Assembly (NCBI RefSeq): GCF_022581195.2
Contig: NC_061472.1
Location: 4,216,001-4,280,000, forward strand
DNA length: 64,000 bases
From: Helicoverpa zea
Lineage: Eukaryota > Arthropoda > Insecta > Lepidoptera > Noctuidae
Reading direction: 5' to 3'
Part shown: positions 1-11,927 of the stretch, in pieces
Layout of the letters: the number at the start of each line of letters is the position of its first letter
How positions within the stretch are numbered: the stretch's first letter is position 1
Notes under the pieces: generated by a model
Seen by the model: the letters and a program-made list of their open reading frames with translations, nothing else
Databases searched by the model: none
What the model was told of the DNA's origin: nothing
Made by a program: the position numbers and the translations under genes

Positions 1-631
1 ACAGCAAGTTAAGGTTAGTAAATAGTCTTAAGATCCTATTATTGGCTTGGACTAATCTGAGCTAAGTATTTCCTCTAAGAAATTACGTGCTGAGGAACTA
101 ATTACCTCAATATTCTTGAAATGATAAATAGTCTTGGAGAACGAGACTTTACGAAGAAATGTTTACATCAGAATCTAAGAAAAATAGCAGTATAGGCTTT
201 ATATATAGACGGAGTTATATGCTCTATTCAATGCATGTAGTTTTCATGTAGGTAGCTATCGATTGGGTATTACCAATGCAGCCTTATCAGCCATGTTATT
301 GTCCAAACTTCAACCATTTTAGAAAGAAGTCACCTTGCACAAACAGAACTATAACTTCTTCAGATTAGGGAGTCACATTCAAAAATACCCAGATTAGACA
401 AAAATAAAACTTCACATGAATAGGGTCTTAAATAAAGGCAGTTTCTTTCATTATAGAAAATACTGGGATTTGTACGATGGAAGTTTGTTGCCCTGTCTGG
501 TTTCGTGCGTCAGCAAATACTGAAAATAGCTCCAATCTACTTAGGTATTAGTTTTTTGTCCCCTCTTTGTTAGAATGTTCCAGAATGTTGCGGTTTTATG
601 GACTATAGTGGAGTTTGTTGTGAACATCATA
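1..631. other. No gene recognised
   Basis: AT-rich sequence with no exon I can support. A possible minus-strand acceptor near 519 opens a short frame without cysteine; it could be an alternative last exon for the Kazal-like gene at 1338-2000, but nothing else supports it. Confidence 0.4.
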
Positions 632-1038
632 TCGGGTGTGTCGTTCGCAATCACATTAAATCATATCGCATATACTTTATGATATTCTATGGCGAATTGT
701 AAAAAGAAATAACCTAATCCATTCAGTGGTTTAACCACAGGAGTCATTTTTCGTTTTTATAATTTACAACATCATGTGTAAAGCAGAGATAAAGTTAGGA
801 GTATCGTATGTTTTGATCAGTTGACAGCTGTCAGTTTTCAAGGGAGAATTTCAGCTGTTTGTAATAACTGACTTTTATATGGTGTTCTAATTTTTGCACA
901 TTTTAATTCCATTTACTTTGTTTGAAAAAATCATTTTTTAATTTTTAGGTATTTTTCTTTTATCTTTGTGTTAATCGACATATATTAACCAGTATACTAA
1001 CGCATTTCATTTAATGTGATTATGAACGACACACCCGA
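632..1038. mobile_element. 407-bp TA-flanked MITE (Tc1/mariner-like)
   Basis: The ends are inverted repeats of about 30 bp beginning TCGGGTGTGTCGTTC, and the element is flanked by TA on both sides, the target duplication typical of Tc1/mariner elements. There is no coding capacity. A second copy in inverse orientation lies at 9055-10148 and shares interior sequence throughout. This copy preserves the uninterrupted version of the site where the second copy carries a nested insertion. Confidence 0.85.
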
Positions 1039-1337
1039 TAGGTATATTAGTAGGTTAGGTTATTATTATTCTATGGTTGTGGTAGGATTAACGAATGTGT
1101 TTTATGGTACATACATGGAGGGGCAATCCTGAATGATTTCACATATGACCCCTGATGCAAAGATATTATTGATTTTATATCCCGAAAAAACTAACACATA
1201 TGGCACTGATCACGCACAATTTATCACATCTAAACTTATAGAGCTGACATTTGTTTGCTTGAACGCGCAAATCTCAGGAACTACTGTATTGATTTCAAAA
1301 AATATTTTAGAGCTAGGAAGCCCATTTATCATGGCAG

Positions 1338-2000
1338 TTAGTTTTGAATACCTTTAATTAGGGTGTTCGAAGTAGTTGCTGCGGTACGCGGAAGCCCTGG
1401 TGGAAGTAAGTTTAATTTGGAAATTATGTCTTACCTTTCTTACTATCACAGTTGAACTCATGCATGTCACAAGTGTCGATAAAAGTCCTCATCTCCCCAC
1501 AAGAGTCGATGCCACAGACCGGCACCTGGTCGTGACGACAGATGTCAGCTATCTTGCATTCTTCTTCTAACTGAAAACAAAAATATTATAGTCTAAAATC
1601 AAAAAGTTTTTCTGTTTTTAATAGTAACATAGTGGAACAGTAGGTAAAAGGCTCGGGAGATGATGATGAGTGGAAAATTTATTACCAAAGGCCCTCTTCA
1701 CGTGCACACGATTATTGCGTGGCATCAGATCCTATGCATGGGAAAAGGGCGTTCCTAAACAAATGAACCAAATCAAATCCTGGGTATTTGATAGCGAAGC
1801 GTTGTTTTGTCTAATAGTAACAATTTCACCGCCTTTCTAACTTATTCTTATTAGATATTCCAGTATGGGAAAGTTTGTAATCATGGATGCCTAGACAATC
1901 AAATAATAGGAATACCCACCTTTGCCTGTTCCACATGAGCAGATGATCCTTTAATTAAACTGAATACAACTATCCAACAAGCTAAAATAGTTCTGAACAT
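1338..2000 (-). CDS. Kazal-like secreted cysteine-rich protein 1
   Basis: Exons on the minus strand are 2000-1920, 1570-1435 and, less surely, 1396-1338. Exon 1 encodes a signal peptide (MFRTILACWIVVFSLIKGSS, then A) and ends in phase 0. Exon 2 encodes the Kazal-like core: C-x5-C-x7-C, the PVCGID motif, then TFIDTC and EFNC with C-x6-C. It ends in phase 1 after SKK. An extra cysteine sits between the third and fourth framework cysteines (IDSCGE), shared only with the next gene. The proposed last exon gives about 19 residues with no sixth cysteine, so the 3' end may be wrong or the gene decayed. The core exon differs at only a few residues from that of the neighbour at 2705-4753, so the two are recent duplicates. 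Function unknown; a secreted protease-inhibitor-like fold is inferred. Confidence 0.65.
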
Positions 2001-2704
2001 TTTCACCTTTCACGGAAAACCATTTTATACACATAGACCATGAGTGTTGAAAAATTGTTTACTAGTTTCAAATCAAAAACATGAAAATGAAATTCAGTGA
2101 ATATTTTAAATAAAACTTTTGAACATTTTATAGAGCTATAGAAATGGTAGTTAAATGTTTGTTAAAGTTTATAGTTTTATCCGATTGAAATAGTTGACGT
2201 TCAAATAAAGATAGTTTCAGTTTTATATGGCTTAAAGTTAATGCTTTCACATATTCAGTCTCTTTGTTTTATATCCTCTTCTGAAAATGATAAGGGTGTT
2301 TTATTTTAAGTGCTGAGTAGGTTCCAAACACAATACTCGTAAATCGTTCGAGTTCATATAAGATTATGCTGAATAGCAAAATCTTTTGTAATTATCACTG
2401 ACACATGTTATGCTAAAGATTGTGAATTGTCAATTTGTAATGTGGTTATCGCTGGACCTTACACAGATTTTGAAAATTCAACCAATTGAAAGCTATATTA
2501 TTTGGGAGTGCCATAATATTATTCGGGTACAGGAATTAGTTTTAGGTACAGTCAACTTCAGGTCAGTGGTAACAGTTTTATAGGAAATTCATACTTATTA
2601 CTATTGAGTTAAGGTGCATGACAGTTACCACTGATGTGCAGTCTACCGTACGTCCTGGAGGTAAATAACGTCAATTATTGTTTTAAGGGTTTTATTACAA
2701 AGCA

Positions 2705-4753
2705 CTACGCTCTAGATTTGGGATTAAGATTACAGTCTGTTCTGTATTCCGGTTTCTTGAAGGAACGTCCTCGCTTGCATGTCACCCAGCACTCGTGGAT
2801 CGGCCTCTGCTTGAAATCTGAAAGACAATAACCAATGTTGTGTTGGTTATTTTTTTTCACCAGTCAAATAGCTAGATCATTGCTATGGCCAGTTAACTTT
2901 ATGTGTCAGTATACCTAAAGGTATGTAGGTATGTAATTTGACGATTTCCGGGGACTCACTTTTCTCTACTTTAGCTTTCATCCAAATGAATTGTTTAAAT
3001 TGACATTAATTTTAATATTGGCACAGATTACTATAATTGTTACTACGTATATTGGTAAAGATGTGTACCTTTCTTGCTGTCACAGTTGAACTCATGCATG
3101 TCACAGGTGTCTATGAACGTCCTCATCTCCCCGCACGAGTCGATGGCACACATCGGCACTTTGTCGTGCACACACAAGTCTGCTACTTTGCACTCTTCTT
3201 CGTTCTAGAAGAAAAAAATATATTTTGTTTTGTAGTAACACTTTTACTAGCTAATAATATAAATTACATTACATTGTCTAACGTAAATAAAAAGAGACAA
3301 ATGAAAATAAGGGAATAAAATTGGTATGTTTCATAAGATATTTGACTGTACAAGTGGTATGTTTGGAATCCTAATTAGGTTTTCGCGTTACCCTAATAGG
3401 CAAATTGTAATTGTAATTTGACTTTAAAGGCATTTTCCTAAAAGAAATTGTTAACTTTATATTTTGTGCATCTTTATAATTAAATTATTTTCTCCGTAGC
3501 GGTCATTTGATACCACCGTTATATGGCATATAGAAGAGTATATTTAGAAAAAGATGCTAAGAAATTATTCTAAAGAATAAGAGGTAATATTTGAGATTAC
3601 ACTAGAAGCAAATGTAAAAGACCGAATGAAAAAAAGGGAGAGAAACCAATGAAAATTGTATGTAAAATGGGAACGCGTTATTTATTTACGAAATGTCGTA
3701 TACATGAATTGTCCTTTGATGATACAAAATACGAAAATAGGGAATTGGTTATCGAACCTGCTCTGATATATGTTGGATCTAACTGAGTATTGGTTGTGTC
3801 TCTAAATAATTATAGTTTCCTGAATGCAGTTTATGGTTTTTAGCTATAAACGGCTACGAAATTGTTAAACAACCATCAGTTTATTATAGTAAACTTATAC
3901 TTTTCTTAGTAGTTTCTGCAGTTTGCTGTTCTGGTTTTTTTGGGCTAGTTAAATTGTACTTTGTATATGTGATATGAAATTGGTGTGGAATTACGAAGTC
4001 CCGTCTCTTTACAAACCTCTTCGTAGTATTTAATGTAATCACTAATAGGAATGAACTATCAGTAGACTTTAGATGGCGTTATGACACTTGCTCCACATAA
4101 TTTACAAAACTACAGCTATATTTGGTCATTCTGGAAGCCGAAGCCAATTCATTTGGATAAATGCTGGCCAGACGAGACTAATAAATGGAGTCGTGCCAGT
4201 AAGAAGGTCAATGATACAGTTTTCAGGAGAAAAATAAAGTTCATGGTTCATTGACCCTAAATGTAGCGTCGACCACTATGGCTTTTAAACGATTCTTGAA
4301 AAAATTGCAAATGTTTTCCGAAAATTAAGGTTTTGGGATATAGTTACTCTTACTGTAGTGAAGTAATTTGCTGACTTAAATGTTTTTTTATGTATATATA
4401 TTAGGCGCCGCAGCCTTTATACATAAGGTAATGGAGGAAGGTTGAATTAAGTCCGAAACCCGTAGAATTACCATCATATTTTTTCATAATTGTTATGTTA
4501 AGATATGCTTACAATATGTATAATTATGGTGTAGGGTAATAAAAAGTAATAAATCTGTACTTACTTTCATAGCCTCGCTATGAGGTTCTACCGATGCTAT
4601 TAAAAATATGACAATGCCTGAAAAAAAAAACCACAAATAATCGTATTTTTCATCAATGAAATATTATGTTTAATACATATACATACATTATACCTAAATA
4701 ACAAAGTAGAGTATGTTGAGAATAAAGAACTTACCTAAAAATGATGCTATCAT
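2705..4753 (-). CDS. Kazal-like secreted cysteine-rich protein 2
   Basis: Four minus-strand exons (4753-4735, 4617-4565, 3204-3069, 2817-2705) join in frame to 106 residues. Two small exons make the signal peptide: MIASFLG, then IVIFLIASVEPHSEAMK. Exon 3 holds the Kazal-like core with C-x5-C, C-x7-C and C-x6-C spacings, the motif PMCAID and an extra cysteine in DSCGE. The last exon starts DFKQRPIHEC and carries two further cysteines, ending at TAG. All donors are GTAAG-like or GTACA and all acceptors are YAG. The extra cysteines give this member an unusual, possibly rearranged disulphide pattern. It is the closest paralogue of the gene at 1338-2000. Secretion is well supported; target and role are unknown. 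Confidence 0.82.
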
Positions 4754-5163
4754 TGTAATACGTCATAATCTTTTGTAGTGGACTTTGTACATTTCTCGAC
4801 TTGCTAGTACGGATGCTAGTAGGTACGGGTAAATCAATCTTTGCTTTCGATTTTATTACGCACATAAAATATTATAACTTTTTTACAGCTTCGGATGTAA
4901 TAACACCATGTAGGAAATGATAAATGAAAAACACGTGATTTTCAAATAATAATAAATATGGGTCCTTGTACTCTGGCTAAAGAATAAGACTCAGTTAATA
5001 ATAATTTTCTATGTAATTTCATACTTATATTTTTCTGACAAAGGGGTTGAAGCTCAGTAAAGAAATGAAACTTTTGAGAGGTTTAAAATAATAAATATAA
5101 AAAATCATCAAAAGATCGAAATAATTGAACGCATTAACAAATTTTATATAATATTAGCTGAAA

Positions 5164-6347
5164 TTATCCGAAGCCTGATGGCAGTTCCCTTGGGTTTGGA
5201 CAAATGCCTTCTTCTTCTTTCACGTGTCTGAAAACTGAATGATAATTATTTAATAATCGTATCGTTAGAAATAATTCTGAAAACGGATTTAATTAGTCTC
5301 ATTTGGAGATAGTTAAAAATACACTAAGGACTGTGTATAAATGGTATAATGTTTTGGTAAATACTGTATTTTAGGTAGAAATGTTGAAAAATGAGTTTGC
5401 TTGTTTAACGCGTTAACCACAGGAACTGCTGTAGTACGATTTATCTGATTTTGAGTTACTTTCTACCGAGGAGGAATACTGAATAGGCTCTTATTTAAAT
5501 AATTTATTAAATAATTCGATTTTTACTTTTACATTTTATCTCAATCACACATTATCTATTTGTTTATGGGGCTAGACGGAAAAAAATCTTACAAAAAGTT
5601 GTCATGACACTTTTTGCTATAGTAAGCTATTGTAAGCTGTGCGGCGTCGCATGTTTCTCTGTCTGTCTGTCTCTCTCTCTCGAAATATGAAATAATTTCG
5701 AAACATGTATCGAAAGGAACTTCGTTCCATCCGGGTGTCCCTTGACACGTCAAGTTTTTATCAGTAAAAGTCCTAACTGAAAATATAAAAAATGTTTCTT
5801 CTTACCCATATTATGTTCGCAGGAATACTCGTACAGATCACACAAGTCTAGAAATGTCCTCGCCTCGTTAACCGACTTGCCGCAAACGATGACCATGTCA
5901 TGAAAGCATATGTACGCATGTTCACAAACCTTCTTCAACTCCGACTGAAAAAAATTAAAATGTTGACAAGTCTTATAGTGAAACTACAATGAGATACTGA
6001 AAATTAAGACAAGTAAGTATGGAAAATGAAAAAGGTGGAATTTCTATTTTTATTCCTATACATTTTTTTTTGGGTTTAGGCTATGTGTGTTGGACCCGTT
6101 CGACCAAATTCATTATACATTTTAAGATTTATTTGTAAAAAAAGTACAAATACATTAAAAAAATCCAACTTGAATATTTTTTTGCAAAAAGTCAATCGTT
6201 ATGAGTCGATTGATCCAGAAAATATCTAGATCAGTTTTCTGTATTATAAAAAAATAGACTTACCACTACAACTTTATCACCAACAAGATGACATTCAACA
6301 AACAATATTACTTGTAGTAACAACAATAAGGCTTTAATTATAAACAT
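5164..6347 (-). CDS. Kazal-like secreted cysteine-rich protein 3
   Basis: Minus-strand exons are 6347-6264 (signal peptide MFIIKALLLLLQVILFVEC, phase 0), 5944-5806 (core, phase 1) and a last exon near 5216-5164. The core reads VCEHAYIC, then VIVCGKS, then TFLDLCDLYEYSC, matching the family spacing C-x5-C-x7-C...C-x6-C. The last exon is odd. The good CAG acceptor at about 5228 would give a stop after two residues, whereas an AAAG acceptor 11 nt further on keeps the frame and gives EEEGICPNPRELPSGFG with the expected sixth cysteine. So either a weak acceptor is used or a one-base change has truncated the protein. Between exon 2 and the last exon lies a repeat with CTGT/CT runs at 5650-5690. Confidence 0.72.
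5565..5757. repeat. Interspersed repeat with CTGT/CT microsatellite
   Basis: The stretch contains a CTGTCTGTCTGTCTCTCTCT run followed by GAACTTCGTTCCATCCGGGT, which looks like part of a widespread lepidopteran repeat rather than unique sequence. It lies in the last intron of the Kazal-like gene at 5164-6347. The class is not determined. Confidence 0.4.
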
Positions 6348-7769
6348 TAGGATAAAGTCATAAACAAGATTTATACTCAAAATAACGTCTGTCTATGATA
6401 ACATGGTATTAAGGTCTGTCTGGTAGTTTGTGGAACGAAAACATAGGACAATCGCAGGATGTTTTGGTGTATGGTCACTAACTAGGTCTTTGTTTAGATT
6501 CCAAACATACACTATGATAATATAATTGCTACTGAGAAAGGTTAGTTTAGTTTGCTGTTTAGCTATATACTGTAGATAAAATTATACAATAATTAGAGTA
6601 GCTTTTTTAATATCTGTCTTGAATACCAGTATTTTATGTTTTACACAGAGTACCTGCCTATATGGCGTCTTATTATTAGAACAATTTTGCAGAATCTTCC
6701 TCTTATTTTTCGATTTTGCAGATAATCAATCAAAACAATATAAATTGATAACAATGAAAATTTTCTTTACATATCTATTTTGATATCTTCACATTGTGTT
6801 GAAAGAAATTCGTATTTTTTAATATTTCCAATTCTTATTGGTATTTAATCAAGCAAATAAAAGAGAAAATTCAATAGACGACTGAATATAAAATCCCAAA
6901 GATTATTATGGTGAAGCAATCATATTTTATTCGTATAGCATTATCAGTACCTATCGTACGACTAAATTACTTAGAAATTTATTCATGTTTGACTGAAAAT
7001 TAGTAAATTAAAGTTATAATAAGACAGCCTTGGAAGTTTTGTTTTGTTCTAATCTAAATAAAAACAAGCTGAGAATAAGTTTCCAGAATGTTTTTCTTCG
7101 TCATCAATTCTCTTCTACTGCTTATTTATAAATCAGGAAAGGTGGTGGGGTTAAATTACTGGGTGTTACTTATATGAGAACTCTTACATTTTCTTGGAAT
7201 AGCTTTGAGTACTAATTTAGAGGCATAAAGTCACGTTGTTGTGTTTTGGTTAGGAAAATGTACTCTGAAGTGTGTTTTATAAGATTTTCGACCTAAATGC
7301 GATTAATTTTAATAATTTAATTAATTATTGATCAGATTACACATATATTGCAGATCTATATCAATTGCATTGCTTGGCTTTTATAAGATACAAAAAACGT
7401 TATGTGTGCTCCTTAGTATTTGGATAGAGGTAAATCTTCCTCAATCCTTACTTATAAACGCAAAAATTTGGTCAATATGGATCCTTCTTTGCATTCTTAT
7501 TTTCCTATTTATTTTAAGTTCAGGATTTTGATAAAACTGGCCAGTAATATAGCTTAAAGGTATATCAGAACAACTCTATTCGGGCGCAGGCGGTAATTCG
7601 CTCAGGAAGCGGGTGAATCCGCTGGCGCTTTTTATAAAATAAAACAAACAATAAAATCGTGATACAATTTTACTACATAAAAAAATAAACGAATAATTTT
7701 CTCCTAATATCTAAATATAAACACATAAGTATTGAATACACTGGAATGGTTATTAATGTAGTTTTGCGA
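6348..7769. other. Intergenic, no gene recognised
   Basis: AT-rich spacer between two minus-strand Kazal-like genes. The only compositional anomaly is a short GC-rich patch at about 7580-7631, which reads as an open 17-residue tail on the minus strand but lacks a phase-compatible acceptor. Confidence 0.4.
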
Positions 7770-10700
7770 TCAGTCATCGAAGTAACTGTTGGTAGGTCTG
7801 CGAGAGACTGTCAGAAGTGATCTGTCTTCCGGACATGGTGTCTGCTTATAATCTGAAAAATATACTTGCTTTAGTTTTCTTGAAAAAAATATGGATTGCA
7901 TAAGATAAAAAGTGATTTCAAAGGACACTGAAAATCAGCACTTTTGAAAGGTCAAGTTTACAAAAGACCCCAAAACCACCGTCTTTACTAACTCTTAAGT
8001 GTATGGGAAGAAGAAATGGTGGAACAAACTCCCCAGCACAGCAGGATGAGGTAAGAATGTTACTCATGAGATAATATCAGATATGAGGAGTATGGAAGAA
8101 GAAAATAAGCTAAAAGGATCATATATTAAATTTAAATACGGGCAGGAGGACGATGAAGCTGCCTTACTTAAAGTACCTAAAGTTTTTGTTTTTTGTTTGC
8201 ATGACAGAAAACCAATTAACGAAGAAATTCCGTAATAAAAAATTACACGTTTGAATGCATTGTAGCTACAGAACAGAGAAAAGAGATTGTAGCTAATCGA
8301 GCGTCAATCATTGTGGCTAGTACTCGGTTTATCTAGGACTGCATTGTACGTGCTAATGTCGACGCTGTGACTACTTTGTAATTAAAGGTACGTTTATGAT
8401 AAAAGTATGACTATTATATTACATTTTGAGGAGCGCTGGATCATTTTTGATCTCATTATTATGTTTGACCATTCAAATACCTAAACTTTTATGACATTTG
8501 GAAAAGGAACTTATAAAGTTAAAATGTCATTACCGTCGAATAAGGACAGAAGACACCTAGACTAAAGGCAATTTCTTTGTCCGAACATTGGTTACTCTAA
8601 TTTTATATTCATTTAGCAATAGCATCTTTTTAATTACTTTCACCCATATCATCACGCCCAGTCTTTACATTGACGCATCCAACTTCTATCACAGACTGTA
8701 CCTACTATATTTTATTTGCCTGGTTGTATGTTAGCTTGTATCTATTCCAGGATAATTTAAAGTTTTGCAATACTAACTCCTTCTCCTAATACAGTTGTAG
8801 TCGAACATGTCACAGAGGTCTCGGAAGCCCATGATGTCACCAGCGTGGCTGAGCCCGCAGATCGGCACGCGGTCGTGGTTGCATACCTTCGCCATGCTGC
8901 ACCATTTGGCTCCCATCTGTTGGTAACACTACTATTATTTTTCTTCTAGTAGCATTCAAACTAGCTTAGGTATGTACTATATCTAGGGGTAATTACGATA
9001 GCTATCTTAAAGTTTTGGCGATCGGTTTGATAGCTGATTGCCACAAATGGTATATCGGGTGTGTCGTTCATAATCACATTAAATGAAATGCGTTAATATA
9101 CTGGTTAATATAATATGTCGATTAACACAAAGAAAAAAGAAAAATACGTAAAAATATTTTTTCAAACAAACTAAATAGAATAAAAATGGGCGAAAATTAG
9201 AACACCATATAAAAGTCAGTCATTACAAACAACTGAAATTCTCCCTTGAAAACTGACATCTGTCAACTGATCAAAACATTCGATATACTAAGGCATCGTT
9301 CAGACCAAACGTATTGTCGGCCGCTGACTGTGAGCGCGCGTTACGCAGTTTATTGCTTTTCCATATATATTGAAATTGTCGTTCACACCGAACCGACTAT
9401 ACGCTATTACGTCGCCTGTTGTCGCTGACTCTCAGTGGCCGATTATTTTACTACGCGACTATGCACGGCGGACGCGGATTGGCTACGCGGACGCAGTTGC
9501 CGAATAGCGCCGCTCCGCCGCGCCCGCACCGCCGCGCGCATCGGCCGCAATACACTCGAGAAACAAACTTCAATGAGGACAGACGTGACACGTGACACCT
9601 CGCGATGTTCGACACCGAAAAGTTTATTGCAGAAGTACATTCTAGAGAATGTATTTGGAATGCGAATTCAGAAGAATTTAGTGATAGAAACTTACGAAGA
9701 TGCGCTTGGGAAGACATAGCATCTGTTATGTATGAAGATTGGGGGGTTCAAATACTGAGCTCTTTTATGTGTAGAATAGTCAGCCGCTCAGCGTACGCAC
9801 CTAGTGTGAACCTACACGAGCCTATTCTTTTGTTCACACATGTAGCGCATCATACGCTATAGCTGATTGTCGGCTTGGTGAGTACGCGTACTGCAGATTG
9901 AGTCGACGTTCATACTGGGGCAGACAGTGAGTATACTCACAGTCAGCGGCGGACAATACGTTTGGTGTGAACAATCCCTAATTTTATCTCTGCTTTACAC
10001 ATGATGTTGTAAATTATAAAAACGAAAAATGACTCTTGTAGCTAAACCAGTGAATGGATTAGGTTATTTTTTTTACAATTCGCCATATAATATAATATCT
10101 TAAAGTATATACGATAGGATTTAATGTGATTGTGAACGACACACCCTGTATGTATCCATGCGATTATGCAAATCGCAAAAAACATTAAATTCATCCTTGT
10201 CTTGTCTTAAGTAGTAACACTCCCTCCGGATTTGTGTAATATTGATATTGGGTTTCCTTAATAGGTGTGTGAGGCACTGTTTCTCTTACCGAATTAAACT
10301 AAATATAACCATCTGCTTATACTTTAAACTGCAATCAACATACTTTTGAGAAAAAATAGAAATAAAATATGATTCACTGATTCGATGGACACTCCAATAT
10401 GTAGTTTTATGTTTTGAAATCTGAGTCTCCACTAAAGCATGTTTTATAACATGTTACGTTAGGTGAAATCGTACATGTTAACTTCGAACTTACACCATAC
10501 AACGTTACTAAACAATCTTGGAACACGCTGTGACTTAGTTTGTGGCTCGGAGCCAAACTGTTACGACTTGAACTGCTCTTACTACAAGTAGTTGTTATGG
10601 AGTACCCCCTTGCCGACATATGGTTCAAGTATGGCAGGGCCTGTGGTTTTAAGGTTTTAGTAATGATGATCTTTTTATGATTCTGAGACCCATATATACA

Positions 10701-11927
10701 TATCTTATAGACGATGATTTTGGAACTTGGATGACTAACCAAAGAAATACAAGTTTTAAGAAGTACAGGTTGTTTTTTGTATATCAGATCAAAAGGGTTA
10801 GTTATGGCGAGATGGCATGGAATGCAAAAACATTGTTACGTTTCTTGAAATTTCTAATTCGGCCATAATTTTAAGAAGGACGTTGAAAAGATTAGAATTC
10901 ATAATAAAGGTCTCCTAAGAGGCAAGTTTTATGACTCGCTTTTCTACGCTAAAGATGAAAAAAATGTTTAGTTTATGTTGAAAATTAGTTTTTCTACCTT
11001 TCGCCCCATTGAAACATCTTCATTATCTCGCTCCTTGGGAGGTCCGTGAGCAGACGCCATTAATATGAGCGAGCACAGCAGACATGTTACTGAAAAATAA
11101 TATTATGTTAATTTATTAGGTACCTATACAAAGTTGTTTTATGGGAATAGGCGGCGATGTGAGTTCTAAAAGCTTTCAAGTTTTTATTTTTTTATAATGA
11201 AATAAGTATGAACGTTATGTTTAAATTAATTAAAAGGTGAGAAAGAACATAACTCAGAACTTTAGAGGAAATTATATAGTGCCTAAATACGTACTGGACA
11301 GTTTCTGCTTACCATTGAATTGTAAAGAAATTATTTTAAATAGGGAAGAAATTACACTCAAAAACCAACTCAAATATTAGTAGGTAAGTAATACTAATTC
11401 TATAATATTTCTGTACGTTTCTTACTTCGTCCATTCATAAAATACGTGGTTTGGAACAAAAAATAGTGAAAAACATGGAGTGCACAGTTGAGTGGTTGAA
11501 CTTTTACGTTCCTATTGAAAAAAAGAACAGCTGCATAGAATTGGCAATCTGCCATTATTTGGAGAAGCATTTAAAAACTTTTAACAACCTATTCAAGGGT
11601 GGTTTTCATTAATAAAATTGGACTTTTTATATATTTGGATAGCTAAACTTAAGGTATTTTTTACACACATCTGTATTAAATACTTATAAAATAATAATTT
11701 AAGACACCATTAAAATACATATATGAAGCTTCAATTCTAACTTAAAACTAGTGTAGCTTACAACCGCTCGAAAATTGAAACAATATTTTTCGACCAACTT
11801 AGAAAATGAGAGGCTCTAATTTCGCAATTATTAATTAAGCAAAAAATTACATACCCTCATTTTATTAATGAAGTTATAATTATGAATTAATATAAAAAGC
11901 CTTACCAATTATTTTTCTGGACGCCAT
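7770..11927 (-). CDS. Kazal-like secreted cysteine-rich protein 4
   Basis: Four minus-strand exons (11927-11906, 11089-10998, 8916-8778, 7852-7770) join in frame to 111 residues. Exons 1-2 give MASRKIIV then TCLLCSLILMASA, a clear signal peptide. The charged stretch HGPPKERDNEDVSMGRK follows, ending in phase 0. Exon 3 gives the core: WCSMAKVC, RVPICGLS, FRDLCDMFDYNC. It ends in phase 1 at a GTTAGT donor. The last exon supplies the sixth cysteine (NYKQTPC) and a 20-residue tail ending in TGA. The 2-kb intron between exons 2 and 3 holds a nested transposon (9055-10148). The signal-peptide split across two small exons is the same arrangement as at 2705-4753, 14817-16395, 18163-19857, 22542-23848 and 26988-28796. 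Confidence 0.82.
9292..9978 (+). mobile_element. PIF/Harbinger-like element nested in MITE, with MADF remnant
   Basis: The 687-bp element is bounded by inverted repeats (GGCATCGTTCAGACCAAACG at the left; GGGATTGTTCACACCAAACG read inward at the right) and by TAA on both sides. The uninterrupted MITE at 632-1038 shows a single TTA at the same place, which confirms a 3-bp duplication typical of PIF/Harbinger elements. The interior is much more GC-rich than its surroundings. On the plus strand from 9605 it encodes MFDTEKFIAEVHSRECIW followed by SDRNLRRCAWEDI and a YEDW motif. This resembles the N-terminal half of a MADF (Adf-1/Myb-like) DNA-binding domain, known in the second gene of Harbinger elements. 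No DDE transposase is present, so the element is non-autonomous. Confidence 0.8.
9605..9862 (+). pseudogene. MADF-like DNA-binding domain fragment
   Basis: An 85-codon frame starts MFDTEKFIAEVHSRECIWNA and keeps features of MADF domains: an acidic-aromatic start, a CIW motif, SDR..LRR..W..IA and a terminal Y-x-DW. After about residue 47 the frame runs into the right inverted repeat and loses similarity. It lies wholly inside the Harbinger-like element at 9292-9978 and is probably the first exon of that element's accessory gene, now truncated. It is not a host gene on present evidence. Confidence 0.6.

Larger units (their letters stand above)
9055..10148. mobile_element. TA-flanked MITE carrying a nested insertion
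   Basis: Inverse-orientation relative of the element at 632-1038, with the same ends (TCGGGTGTGTCG and CGACACACCCTG) and TA on both flanks. The interior is interrupted at 9292-9978 by a second inverted-repeat element. Without that insertion it would be about the length of the 407-bp copy. It lies in an intron of the Kazal-like gene at 7770-11927. Confidence 0.85.

Noticed and set aside
7580..7631. GC-rich patch reading SASGFTRFLSELPPAPE then stop on the minus strand
   Set aside because: No acceptor of the right phase to join a family gene; could be a transposon scrap.
9435..9719. Overlapping open frames on both strands through the GC-rich patch
   Set aside because: They are by-products of high GC content; only the plus frame from 9605 shows a domain-like pattern.
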